A stretch of 64,000 nucleotides of DNA from Thalassomonas sp. M1454. Its GTDB lineage: Bacteria; Pseudomonadota; Gammaproteobacteria; Enterobacterales; Alteromonadaceae. Within the stretch, counting starts at the first letter, position 1. Every line of letters starts with the position of its first letter. This document shows, piece by piece, positions 1 to 8,397 of the stretch. The stretch lies in contig NZ_VKDD01000007.1 of assembly GCF_007097525.1 (NCBI RefSeq), positions 1-64,000 of the forward strand, read 5' to 3'. Under the pieces are notes generated by a model. That model ran no database searches, had not been told where the DNA came from, and was given only the letters and a program-made list of their open reading frames with translations. The position numbers were made by a program, and so were the translations under genes.

Positions 1-456
1 GCTATCGTAGGTATCAAAGACACAACTACTACTACTTGTACTGGTGTTGAGATGTTCCGTAAGCTTCTTGACGAAGGTCGTGCTGGTGAGAACTGTGGTG
101 TATTATTACGTGGTACTAAGCGTGAAGACGTACAACGTGGTCAAGTATTATGTAAGCCTGGTTCAGTTAACCCACACACTAAATTCGAATCAGAAGTATA
201 CGTGTTAAGTAAAGATGAAGGTGGTCGTCATACTCCATTCTTCAAAGGTTACCGTCCACAGTTCTACTTCCGTACAACAGATATCACAGGTGCTGTAGAG
301 CTTCCTGAAGGTGTAGAAATGGTAATGCCTGGCGACAACCTTAAGTTTGTTGTTGAGCTAATCAACCCAATCGCGATGGAAGAAGGTTTACGCTTCGCTA
401 TCCGTGAAGGTGGCCGTACAGTTGGTGCTGGTGTTGTATCTAAAATCATCGACTAA
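1..456 (+). CDS. tuf: Elongation factor Tu, C-terminal part (5' end outside window)
   Basis: The frame is open from base 1 and ends at a TAA at 454-456, giving the last 151 residues of EF-Tu, which carries aminoacyl-tRNA to the ribosome as a GTP complex. Visible family signatures are the domain 2 stretch [20 protein letters not shown], the GQVLCKPG segment, and the domain 3 run [10 protein letters not shown] with the terminal [10 protein letters not shown]. The GTPase domain lies before the window. An internal ATG at 52 is not the start. A strong intrinsic terminator follows about 30 bp after the stop, so this is the last gene of its transcript. Identification is certain; whether it is tufA or tufB cannot be told. 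Confidence 0.98.
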   Translation, partial: AIVGIKDTTTTTCTGVEMFRKLLDEGRAGENCGVLLRGTKREDVQRGQVLCKPGSVNPHTKFESEVYVLSKDEGGRHTPFFKGYRPQFYFRTTDITGAVELPEGVEMVMPGDNLKFVVELINPIAMEEGLRFAIREGGRTVGAGVVSKIID

Positions 457-486
457 TCGATGTTTTAGCTAGCAATAGCACAAACT

Positions 487-519
487 AAAAAAGAGCGCTT
501 CGGCGCTCTTTTTGTTTTT
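487..519 (+). terminator. Intrinsic terminator of tuf
   Basis: A 6-bp GC-rich stem gagcgc/gcgctc at 493-508 with the stable tetraloop ttcg is flanked by A's before and a T-rich tract (tttttgttttt) after. Confidence 0.9.
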
Positions 520-859
520 ACGGTCAGCTTCACGGCTGCTCTTAATATGAGCGAGATGACGAATCACTTAAAAAAGTGTGCTAATGGACAGTTTTTAGTG
601 ATTCGCTTAAACCCTCAGGGTTTAAGAAAAATCATTTATAATTTTCTAGAGCCGTACAGACAATTAATCGTCTGAAATATAGTAAGCACGCTGTCAAATT
701 GGGAGGTCCCGTCCAATACCATCAGATCTAATTTTAAGCCGCTTTTCAAGACTGTATTGCAACTCATTTTGCTGTCCGAGTATGTTTATATCTAATTCAC
801 TTATGTCAAAGGTGTAAGTCTAAAAATTAGTTACGAGCGCATGCATTCACCTTAATTTG
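520..859. other. Gene-free spacer with two nested hairpins
   Basis: No convincing ORF on either strand. Two perfect inverted repeats abut: a 9-bp arm pair cgaatcact/agtgattcg (560-568 and 597-605), immediately followed by a 9-bp stem with 3-nt loop (606-626, cttaaaccc/gggtttaag). Neither is followed by a T-tract. The layout could be a small structured RNA, a repeat element or a decayed mobile fragment; nothing identifies it further. Confidence 0.5.
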
Positions 860-1453
860 TTAGTGCATACCCGTAATAATCATTAGAGGCAGAAATAATA
901 TAAATCCCACTACAGCGCCAACTGTGTCTATGGCTAAGGTTACAGGTGTTGCCACTACCTTACCTGCAGTACCTATAGCCGTTGACTCTTCTTTTATACT
1001 AATTTGAAAATTTTGACTAATTTCCTCATATTTCCCTTTTGATATTTCCTCTTGTGATACACGCTTACCTTTAAGAGCAACCATTTCACTTTCATATATC
1101 GTTGAATAAGTTGTCTCTGAAATCGTACTTTCTTGAAGTTGTTCTTGTTTAATAGTAGGAATCATTATTTCAAAAGTAGTAGCTACACTACTGCCTTGTT
1201 CATTCCATGTGAGGCTTCTTATTTTCATATTGTGTTTTTTTGAGTTGTCAAATAACTGAACAAGGTCGCGGTCTTTGTCACTGATATAGAACTGATAAAT
1301 ATTTTTATAAGTTTTAACTAGTAATATTTTTTTTGTTTTTTCTAGACTCAATGAATGCACAGTCTCAAAGCGAGAGTCTTCATCCCATAACTCTGTAGTA
1401 GTACAACCAGATGCTATTATCATTGAAACCATAATTAAAATTAATCTTTTCAT
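860..1453 (-). CDS. Predicted lipoprotein, unknown function
   Basis: 197 residues. The N-terminus is a lipoprotein signal peptide with lipobox IASGC, so Cys17 would be acylated and the protein anchored in an envelope membrane. The rest is polar and charged. The last ~30 residues form a hydrophobic, glycine-containing segment (TVGAVVGFILFLPLMI) that resembles a membrane helix or glycine-zipper. Good ribosome site (gaggga) before the ATG. It stands alone, divergent from the SPFH gene. I do not recognise a family. Confidence 0.75.
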   Translation of the reverse strand: MKRLILIMVSMIIASGCTTTELWDEDSRFETVHSLSLEKTKKILLVKTYKNIYQFYISDKDRDLVQLFDNSKKHNMKIRSLTWNEQGSSVATTFEIMIPTIKQEQLQESTISETTYSTIYESEMVALKGKRVSQEEISKGKYEEISQNFQISIKEESTAIGTAGKVVATPVTLAIDTVGAVVGFILFLPLMIITGMH

Positions 1454-1763
1454 TGTATTTCCCTCTATATTTTATTGTGCTCAAGACTCATAACTAACCA
1501 GACATATCTCTAAATTGCCGAAGAAAAGATTATGTTAATAAGTTTGCAGGTGATACTAAGATAAGAAAGGTAGTATAAAAATATACCAAAGGTATCAACA
1601 ATTAATACTTGTGGTGAAAATGAGAAAGCAACATGATTTATCAGACACTATTTTTTGCTGATATATTATTGTCAATGTGTCTCAATAATATGAATTGTAA
1701 TCAAATTAATTTTTAATTTATGTTATAAAGTAGTTATATCAATAATAAAAAATTAGGATTAAA
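1454..1763. other. Divergent intergenic region (310 bp)
   Basis: AT-rich DNA separating the minus-strand lipoprotein from the plus-strand SPFH gene, so it should hold both promoters. I see no ORF, clear operator or RNA gene, and no promoter pair I would defend. Confidence 0.5.
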
Positions 1764-2648
1764 ATGAAATTGAATTCACCTACAGTAAGCTCAAATATGA
1801 AGTTTCCTTCAGTTCTCGGAGTTATTACATCGCTATTTCTATTTGTGCTGATATATAGCAGTTGGTTTGTCATTGATACTGGTCATGTTGCTGTAAAGAA
1901 AACACTGGGCACAGTTGATATGGAAGAAGTATCGGCTGGGTTAAATTGGAAATTACCTTTTTTAACTAGGTCATATGAATTCTCAGCAAAAGAAATTGCC
2001 ATAGATTTTAACGATTTACGCCCTAAAGCCAGAGATAATCTTAGATTACAAGATTTAGACATTAGTATTTACTATAAAGTTTCACCTAACTTTATGGCCG
2101 AGACAATGGTTAAATATGCATCATCTTATGCTGAAGGTGATGATGCATTACTCCCTGCCTATGCGATTGTTTATCGTGAAGGCAGAGATGTTATTTATGA
2201 AGAAGTAACAAAAATTGATTCTTTAGATTTACACCGAAACCGCGATGAATTGCGCTTAGGTATAGCAACAGAATTGCAATTAAAGCTTGATGATAAAGAT
2301 CCTGGTTTATTCACTATTACCAGAGTTGCAATAAGAGCGTTGAATACGGACCCGACAATTGAAGCTGCAATTCAAAAAGCTGTCCAAGCCCAAAAAACAC
2401 TAGAGGCCAAGAAAGTTGAGGTTGAGATTGCAGCTAAAGATGCTGAAATTGAAATAGCAAGGGCAAGGGGTATAGCCGAGGCTAATGCGATTATCAATTC
2501 ATCACTTACTCCTGAGTATTTGCAACACGAGCTGAATGATGCCTTAAAAACGTTTGCCGAAAATGATGGTGGTGTTGTCGTGATCCCTGCAAATATGCAA
2601 AACATGAGTATGATTATGGATACTAAATCTATTCGTAATAAAAATTAA
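1764..2648 (+). CDS. SPFH/band 7 (prohibitin-like) membrane protein
   Basis: 294 residues. One N-terminal membrane helix (about residues 17-37, VITSLFLFVLIYSSWFVI) is followed by the band-7 start DTGHVAVKKTLGTV and SPFH domain to about residue 190. An Ala/Glu/Lys-rich coiled coil (about 200-245, EAKKVEVEIAAKDAEIEIAR) is followed by a short tail. Such proteins oligomerise into membrane rings or scaffolds and often influence proteases or lipid domains. No NfeD partner gene is beside it, so this is a prohibitin-type stand-alone member. Ribosome site taggat 6-7 bases before ATG. Own terminator follows. The family is clear; the cellular role is not. Confidence 0.88.
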   Translation: MKLNSPTVSSNMKFPSVLGVITSLFLFVLIYSSWFVIDTGHVAVKKTLGTVDMEEVSAGLNWKLPFLTRSYEFSAKEIAIDFNDLRPKARDNLRLQDLDISIYYKVSPNFMAETMVKYASSYAEGDDALLPAYAIVYREGRDVIYEEVTKIDSLDLHRNRDELRLGIATELQLKLDDKDPGLFTITRVAIRALNTDPTIEAAIQKAVQAQKTLEAKKVEVEIAAKDAEIEIARARGIAEANAIINSSLTPEYLQHELNDALKTFAENDGGVVVIPANMQNMSMIMDTKSIRNKN

Positions 2649-2668
2649 TCAGTAAATTATTGGCACAT

Positions 2669-2700
2669 TAAAAGAGCGCTTAGGCGCTCTTTTTTTGTTT
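2669..2700 (+). terminator. Intrinsic terminator after SPFH gene
   Basis: Stem agagcgc/gcgctct (2673-2690) with loop ttag, then seven T's and a gttt tail. The core closely resembles the tuf terminator. Confidence 0.88.
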
Positions 2701-2775
2701 CTGAAATAGTTATCTATACTTAGGTTAGTTCCACAATGCTGTGTGGATAGTCTAATAATAATTACTAGGTGATAA

Positions 2776-4410
2776 ATGCTGAGACAATTTTTAATCTTAT
2801 TAAAACCTCTAACATTACTAATCATTACTCTACTAAGTCTTAGTGCTTATTCTCAAGAGCTAACTCTAAAGCAAGTAAAGGAACGAGAAGAAAGCGCGAA
2901 AGAGGCTGTTGCTCAAGCTCAATTGCAGCAAAGAGCTAACACTGTGGTTGGCAGTACACCTTTATCCACTTTACTTGCTTTAGCGGATGCTGTTAATAAT
3001 AACGACTATGTTAAAGCGAGTCAGTTTCTAGATTTAAGGTACTTACCCCCGGAGCATCAAAACATACCTGCAGAGGAGCTTGTTAGGCAACTTGTAATTG
3101 TTTGGGGTCAACAGCGTATGCTTGATATCTCAACCATAAGCGATCAACCCGAAGGTCATTTAGATGATGGTTTGCCTAAATATCGAGATTTACTCGGTGT
3201 ATTAAAATCTAATGGTGAAAACCTCCCCATATATTTACAACGCATTACAGATGCTAATGGTAATAAAACGTGGAAGATATCGAGCAACAGCACGGCTAAA
3301 ATACCTGCTCTTTGGCAAGAGTTTGGTTACCATCCTATAGCTGAATCTATAGCAAGATATTTACCTGAATTTACTATTGCAGATATGCAAAACTGGCAGT
3401 TCGTCAGTTTTATTTTAATTTTATTTGGTAGTTGGTATGCAACGGCAATCTTTCGTTGGCTGATGCTGCAACTAGTATCCTATTCAGATGTTTATAGTAA
3501 AACCATGCGCCGCTTTATCAGAGTTCCTCTGCGCTTGTTTCTATTTTTTATTCTATTGCAATGGGCCGTTGGTTACCTTGGTTTATCACTTACCGCTAGA
3601 GTTTGGCTTGATAGCGGTACACTAAGTTATTTAGCTTCTATGTTTTTGACCTTAGGTATTATTGAATTTACCTTTGCATTGTATGTTAGTAAGGCTGATC
3701 AGAGTCAAAATGTTATTGCCATCCTCAAGCCATTAGTAACAACCTTAAAAATTATTATGGTGATAATCATCATACTTAATTGGTTCTCGGATGCAGGGTT
3801 TAACATTACCACCATTGTCACAGGCTTAGGTATCGGCAGTTTAGCGGTTGCTTTAGCGGCGCAAAAATCTTTAGAAAATGTATTCGGCGCTTTTACTTTG
3901 TTTATCGCTCGGCCTATTAAGCCAGGTGATATGTGTAAGTTTGGCTCAACGCGTGGCAGAGTTGAGGAAATTGGCTTGCGCTCTACTAAAATAAGAAAAT
4001 TAAATCGTGCAGTTGTACATGTACCAAATTCAGTAATCGCGTCGATGGATTTAGAAAATATTACTGAAATAGATAATCGTCAATATGAAAAACGATTACG
4101 AATTCGTTTAGAAACACCTCTTGATAAACTTAAGCAATTACTTGTTAGGATGCGAGACTTATTAGAGCAACACCCAAATATTATCGAGTTAGAGCGCTAT
4201 GCTCGCTTAGAAGAGATTGGCGAAGATGCTTTTATTATTGTTATCAATGTCTACTTTAATACTGGTGGGCGTATTAAATATAAAGAGCTAGAGGAAAAAC
4301 TAAATTTACAGCTTTTAGAGCTCCTCGCTGAGTTAGGTATTGAACTGGCAATACCTCAACAAAATATTTCAATTGATCAAGCCAGTGCTAAAGCATTAAA
4401 CCAATTGTAA
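2776..4410 (+). CDS. MscS-family mechanosensitive ion channel
   Basis: 544 residues, larger than E. coli MscS (286), so a mid-size MscS-like channel. A signal peptide or first helix (about 1-27) precedes a periplasmic, partly coiled-coil domain (about 28-205). Several membrane helices follow (about 210-345). The pore helix and beta domain are classical: LGIGSLAVALAAQKSLENVFG, then RPIKPGDMCKFG and RGRVEEIGLRSTKIR. The C-terminal cytoplasmic domain ends the protein. It would release solutes on hypo-osmotic shock. The gene's last 23 bp overlap the convergent UbiA-like gene. Family assignment is secure; the physiological trigger is inferred. Confidence 0.93.
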   Translation: MLRQFLILLKPLTLLIITLLSLSAYSQELTLKQVKEREESAKEAVAQAQLQQRANTVVGSTPLSTLLALADAVNNNDYVKASQFLDLRYLPPEHQNIPAEELVRQLVIVWGQQRMLDISTISDQPEGHLDDGLPKYRDLLGVLKSNGENLPIYLQRITDANGNKTWKISSNSTAKIPALWQEFGYHPIAESIARYLPEFTIADMQNWQFVSFILILFGSWYATAIFRWLMLQLVSYSDVYSKTMRRFIRVPLRLFLFFILLQWAVGYLGLSLTARVWLDSGTLSYLASMFLTLGIIEFTFALYVSKADQSQNVIAILKPLVTTLKIIMVIIIILNWFSDAGFNITTIVTGLGIGSLAVALAAQKSLENVFGAFTLFIARPIKPGDMCKFGSTRGRVEEIGLRSTKIRKLNRAVVHVPNSVIASMDLENITEIDNRQYEKRLRIRLETPLDKLKQLLVRMRDLLEQHPNIIELERYARLEEIGEDAFIIVINVYFNTGGRIKYKELEEKLNLQLLELLAELGIELAIPQQNISIDQASAKALNQL

Positions 4411-5287
4411 ATAGCACCCAATAGGCAAAGCCTGCAATGGCCGTTTTTGTTGTTTGGCTTTGCGCTACATCACTTTCAGGGTAGTGCTCTAAAGTCATGA
4501 TTGTCGCATATAATGAAGGTAAGGCCATGATGAATAGGCCTGCAGTTAATGGTAAGTAGGCAAAATAAATAAACAATAAAGTCGCTATGGCGCTAATAAT
4601 AATAATTACTTTTTGCTGCAGTAATTGTGTGCTTATTTGCTTTGGCATTTGTTCTGCTACAACAGGGGTATGTGCAATTATTTGCTCTTTTATTTGCTCG
4701 CTGAGTAAAAGCATTAAGCTCACTAGGCCTGCTATTATTGCAACTATAACTACATCTATAGGTAGCTGAGCTGTATGCAAATAATAAGTCAGAGTTAACG
4801 GAATTACTGCACTTAATGTTGCATAGACTAATGCGTTTACTATGGTTAATTTAGCGTATAAAGGTTTAGCTTTTTTACTTTTTTGTCTTAATACGCTAAG
4901 CATTAAAAATGCGTAAAACGCAATAATTAGTAACGCGATACCTGAGCCGTTAATTGCCGCAAAACTTAACAAACCTAAACTAAATATCATTGTTAAAAAA
5001 CAACCTAAAATAAGTTGTAGCATCTGTTTGCGAGTTTTATATAGTATTTCGCTATTTGCCTTTATTTTGGCTTTTTGTGCAGCCGTAATAAATGCTCTTT
5101 GATAGTCATTAGCTAAATTAAACGTTACTTGCCCTACTATCGTTAGAATGAGCAATGAGATAAATAAGCCGCCATCAACAACGCCATTAAAGGCCGCCAA
5201 TCCTGCCCCTAAAATCACGGCCGCACATGGTAAGAAAAAGGTGATAGGGCGTATTGCTGATAATAATAAATTAATAAAAATAGGCAT
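4388..5287 (-). CDS. UbiA/MenA-like polytopic membrane protein, catalytic motifs incomplete
   Basis: 299 residues, eight to nine hydrophobic segments, with the general plan of UbiA-superfamily prenyltransferases such as MenA: an SAIRP start, then NLANDYQ (57-63) where the first Asp-rich motif lies. Authentic enzymes show further Asp residues (N-D-x-x-D type) there and a second Asp-rich loop. Here only Asp61 is present, and the loop around residues 195-225 (HTPVVAEQMPKQ) has no Asp pair. It may be a divergent or inactive homologue; calling it menA would be unsafe. It overlaps the 3' end of the MscS gene tail to tail by 23 bp. Confidence 0.6.
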   Translation of the reverse strand: MPIFINLLLSAIRPITFFLPCAAVILGAGLAAFNGVVDGGLFISLLILTIVGQVTFNLANDYQRAFITAAQKAKIKANSEILYKTRKQMLQLILGCFLTMIFSLGLLSFAAINGSGIALLIIAFYAFLMLSVLRQKSKKAKPLYAKLTIVNALVYATLSAVIPLTLTYYLHTAQLPIDVVIVAIIAGLVSLMLLLSEQIKEQIIAHTPVVAEQMPKQISTQLLQQKVIIIISAIATLLFIYFAYLPLTAGLFIMALPSLYATIMTLEHYPESDVAQSQTTKTAIAGFAYWVLFTIGLML

Positions 5288-5548
5288 GGTTTGATAGTGA
5301 AGATAAACGCTAATAAGTTGTTTGATTTTACCTTTTTGTTGTCGACATTACTATTTCTTAAATACTTCTTCTTTCCTCATATTTTCTTTAATGCTTTATA
5401 AGCTGTTTTTAGTCAATTCCATCAGTATTTAGTGATAGAAACCAATCGTAATATTATATAGTCGCTAGAGCCTAGTAAAACCGCCATGCTTTAGTTGGTA
5501 CGCAACTTGCTATCTATGTCATATTAAAAATACAAACTGGATATCAGC

Positions 5549-6109
5549 ATGACTGAACAACAACTTACAAAAATTAAAATTTATTTTACCGGCACAATAA
5601 CTTTAATTATGTTGGCACTACTTATGTGGCAATATTTTCATAATGGAGTTCCTAGCCATCATTTACTGCATAATGCTGATTATCCTGCTATTTCTAATTG
5701 GTGGGGATTGCTAGTTTTGCCTGCTTTATCGTGGCTGTTGCTTGAACGAGTGCATAAGCAAACTTTAACTAAAAGCGATCAAGAAATTAAATATCCAACA
5801 AATAGGCTTGTTGGTTTTGGTTTAGCGCTTTTGTATGGGGCGGGAATGTCTATTGCTTTTGCTACCGGAAATACTGAAATTTCATCCGTTATGTTTCCGG
5901 GAATATTAGTTATTGCATTATTTTTTAAAGTTTATAGGGAAGAATATATACTTGGTTTTATCCTAAGTATGTCAATAGTATTTGGTGCCGTATTGCCAAC
6001 TATCTTTGCGACAATAATCGCTATTGGATCTGCAATCGTGTACCACTGTGTGCACTTTATTATTCGCCAGTTTAAAGTGTTTTTCAAAAATACTAGAGCG
6101 ATTAATTAA
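5549..6109 (+). CDS. Unknown inner-membrane protein, about five helices
   Basis: 186 residues. Hydrophobic segments lie at about 13-30, 50-66, 88-106, 113-127 and 134-165, with a short basic tail (RQFKVFFKNTR). No conserved motif that I recognise. The start is the first ATG, with only a weak ribosome site. It is monocistronic, converging on thpR with a 5-bp gap. Probably a lineage-restricted membrane protein. Confidence 0.7.
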   Translation: MTEQQLTKIKIYFTGTITLIMLALLMWQYFHNGVPSHHLLHNADYPAISNWWGLLVLPALSWLLLERVHKQTLTKSDQEIKYPTNRLVGFGLALLYGAGMSIAFATGNTEISSVMFPGILVIALFFKVYREEYILGFILSMSIVFGAVLPTIFATIIAIGSAIVYHCVHFIIRQFKVFFKNTRAIN

Positions 6110-6114
6110 GTATC

Positions 6115-6639
6115 TTAATTTAACGGCCAAGTATGAATGATCTTGTACTGCACTCCTTGATTAGAAGAAATCGATTCATATAAGTGGCATTGCTGAAAAT
6201 CTAATTTAAAGTTAAACGCCTCAGTAATTATTGGGGCGTGCTTTGCTTTTCTGCATAAGGTTAGGTGAGGTATATAGGGTCTATCTTCTTGATGAATATT
6301 ATTATGTTTTACCGTTTCAATAATATTCGTTGCTAGGGTAAGAAGGTTTTCCTGAACTGATGAGGCATGAAGAAATAGCACTTTGGGTTTAGGCCAGCAA
6401 TCGAGTCGATTTAAATCGATAGAACATTTCGGTTTTAAGGTTTTATTCATTGCAGCAATTAATGGCGTAATTTTATCTGCTGATATAGAGCCGATAAAAC
6501 TCAAGGTAATGTGAAAATTATCTTTATCTACACTTTTAAATAGCTCACCAGAGTTATCTGATAAAGCTTGCTGTCGCCATTGAGCTATTTGTTCTCTTTG
6601 CTGCTTAGCGATACTTAAGCCAATAAATAATCTTTTCAT
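6115..6639 (-). CDS. thpR: RNA 2',3'-cyclic phosphodiesterase (LigT/ThpR, 2H family)
   Basis: 174 residues, the family's usual length. Both HxTx catalytic motifs are present: HITL at 43-46 and HLTL at 125-128, spaced as in two-histidine phosphoesterases. The N-terminus MKRLFIGLSI is typical. The enzyme opens 2',3'-cyclic phosphate ends of RNA to 2'-phosphates in the cytoplasm and can join tRNA halves in vitro. No clear ribosome site is visible before the ATG. It is a stand-alone gene. Confidence 0.93.
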   Translation of the reverse strand: MKRLFIGLSIAKQQREQIAQWRQQALSDNSGELFKSVDKDNFHITLSFIGSISADKITPLIAAMNKTLKPKCSIDLNRLDCWPKPKVLFLHASSVQENLLTLATNIIETVKHNNIHQEDRPYIPHLTLCRKAKHAPIITEAFNFKLDFQQCHLYESISSNQGVQYKIIHTWPLN

Positions 6640-6722
6640 TTTGTCACATGCACCTATCTACTTTGTTTCATCATGGCATCAAATATAGTTTAAATCTAAG
6701 TGTTTTAATTAATTTATTAAAA

Positions 6723-6739
6723 CGCACTTAAAGTGTGCA
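6723..6739. promoter_or_regulatory. Candidate NtrC-binding site upstream of narK
   Basis: CGCAC-N7-GTGCA matches 9 of 10 positions of the NtrC consensus TGCAC-N7-GTGCA. It lies 93 bp upstream of the sigma-54 promoter, a normal enhancer distance. Assigned from sequence only. Confidence 0.7.
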
Positions 6740-6831
6740 TTAGTTCATTTCAAGAGCAATTACATCTCGAAGTGTTATTTAGGTAAATCTTTAAGTTGCT
6801 GATTTAAAATGAAATAAATTAGTTTTTTTAT

Positions 6832-6846
6832 TGGCATTCGCTTTGC
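6832..6846 (+). promoter_or_regulatory. Sigma-54 (RpoN) promoter of narK
   Basis: TGGCATTCGCTTTGC fits the -24/-12 consensus TGGCAC-N5-TTGC, with the GG and GC doublets exactly 12 bp apart. The predicted start is about 30 bp before the narK ATG. Confidence 0.82.
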
Positions 6847-6889
6847 ACTATCTCCATCAGTTTTAGATTTATTAACTTTTGGAGTAATT

Positions 6890-8359
6890 ATGAGTGAGCA
6901 AGCAGGAATTAAGCTTTGGTCCTTTACCGGTAAAATGAAAACTCTTCATTTGAGTTGGATGGCATTTTTCATCACCTTTGTTGTATGGTTTAACCATGCC
7001 CCATTATTGGCAGTCATTGGTGATAGTTTAGGCTTAACTGCTAGTGAAATTAAAACCTTGTTAATTCTCAATGTGGCACTAACTATCCCAGCCCGGGTAA
7101 TTATTGGCATGCTGACCGATCGCTACGGACCAAAACTCACATACACATGGGTACTTTCTCTGTCTAGTATCCCTTGTTTTATGTTTGCTGCCGCTGATTC
7201 ATTCGAGCAAGCCGCAATATCTCGATTCTTACTAGGCTTTATAGGTGCTGGATTTGTTATTGGTATTCGTATGGTTAGTGAATGGTTTCCAGCTAATGAA
7301 TTAGGCACCGCTGAAGGTATATATGGCGGTTGGGGTAACTTTGGTTCAGCAGCTGGAGCCATGACTTTACCTGCTATCGCGCTTTTATTTGGCGGAGAAG
7401 ATGGTTGGCGATATGCCATTGCCTTAACCGGTTTAATGAGCTTAACCTTTAGTGTTATTTGGTATTTTAATGTTGATGATACGCCTAAGGGCTCAACGTA
7501 CTTCAAACCAAAACAAACTGGTGCGATGGAAGTTACTAGTAAAAATGACTTTTGGTTGTTATTGATAATGAAACTACCAATGTATGGTGCATTAGCATTA
7601 CTTACTTGGAAGTTATCACCAAACGGTGTGAGTTTATTTTCAGAGCAAACTTCAATTATCGCTTATATTGCTTTGGTATTGTTATTTCTTTTTGAAGTAA
7701 AGCAGACTTATAAAGTTAATGGTCATGTATTTAAACAACCAGTTGCAGAAATCCATCAGTATAAATTTAAGCAAGTGGCGATTTTAAATGTTTTATATTT
7801 TGCAACGTTCGGCTCTGAATTAGCCGTTGTATCAATGTTGCCTTTATTCTTTGCTGACGTATTTAGCTTAGATATGGTTTATGCAGGTTTATTAGCATCA
7901 CTTTATGCCTTTATGAATTTAATGTCTCGTCCGGGCGGTGGCTGGATCAGTGATAAATTTGGACGTAAGAAAACATTACTTATTTTAACTGCAGGCTTAG
8001 CCGCTGGTTATTTAACTATGTCGGCAATTGATAGCAGTTGGCCACTAGTCTTAGCCGTTATTGCTGCCATGGCATGTTCGTTCTTTGTACAAGCCGGAGA
8101 AGGCGCGGTTTTTGCTGCAGTGCCTTTAATTAAACGCCGTTTAACTGGGCAAATCGCGGGTATGACAGGCGCTTATGGTAATGTTGGTGCGGTAGTGTAT
8201 TTAACTGTACTTTCAATGGTTAGTTATCAGCAGTTCTTCTTAGTTATTGCCGCTACGGCAGTTGTTGGCTTTATTACTTTATTGTTTATGGAAGAGCCAC
8301 AAGGCACAATAACTGAAGTAAAAGAAGATGGTTCAATTGAGCTTATTAGCGTTACCTAA
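6890..8359 (+). CDS. narK: MFS nitrate/nitrite transporter (NarK/NasA type)
   Basis: 489 residues and about 12 membrane helices. The major-facilitator signature [10 protein letters not shown] follows helix 2-3, and the second-half equivalent [16 protein letters not shown] repeats it. Glycine-rich stretches typical of nitrate/nitrite porters are present ([17 protein letters not shown] and [12 protein letters not shown]). It imports nitrate across the inner membrane for the downstream assimilatory enzymes. Ribosome site tggag. It is followed 38 bp later by the phosphatase-kinase gene and probably cotranscribed from the sigma-54 promoter at 6832. The direction of transport (uptake) is inferred from context. 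Confidence 0.93.
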   Translation: MSEQAGIKLWSFTGKMKTLHLSWMAFFITFVVWFNHAPLLAVIGDSLGLTASEIKTLLILNVALTIPARVIIGMLTDRYGPKLTYTWVLSLSSIPCFMFAAADSFEQAAISRFLLGFIGAGFVIGIRMVSEWFPANELGTAEGIYGGWGNFGSAAGAMTLPAIALLFGGEDGWRYAIALTGLMSLTFSVIWYFNVDDTPKGSTYFKPKQTGAMEVTSKNDFWLLLIMKLPMYGALALLTWKLSPNGVSLFSEQTSIIAYIALVLLFLFEVKQTYKVNGHVFKQPVAEIHQYKFKQVAILNVLYFATFGSELAVVSMLPLFFADVFSLDMVYAGLLASLYAFMNLMSRPGGGWISDKFGRKKTLLILTAGLAAGYLTMSAIDSSWPLVLAVIAAMACSFFVQAGEGAVFAAVPLIKRRLTGQIAGMTGAYGNVGAVVYLTVLSMVSYQQFFLVIAATAVVGFITLLFMEEPQGTITEVKEDGSIELISVT

Positions 8360-8397
8360 GATAGAACAATTTTATGTTAGTACTTGCAGAGTAATAT

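Noticed and set aside
4388..5287. Naming the UbiA-like gene menA
   Set aside because: The second Asp-rich motif and part of the first are absent, and gene order differs from hslU-menA loci.
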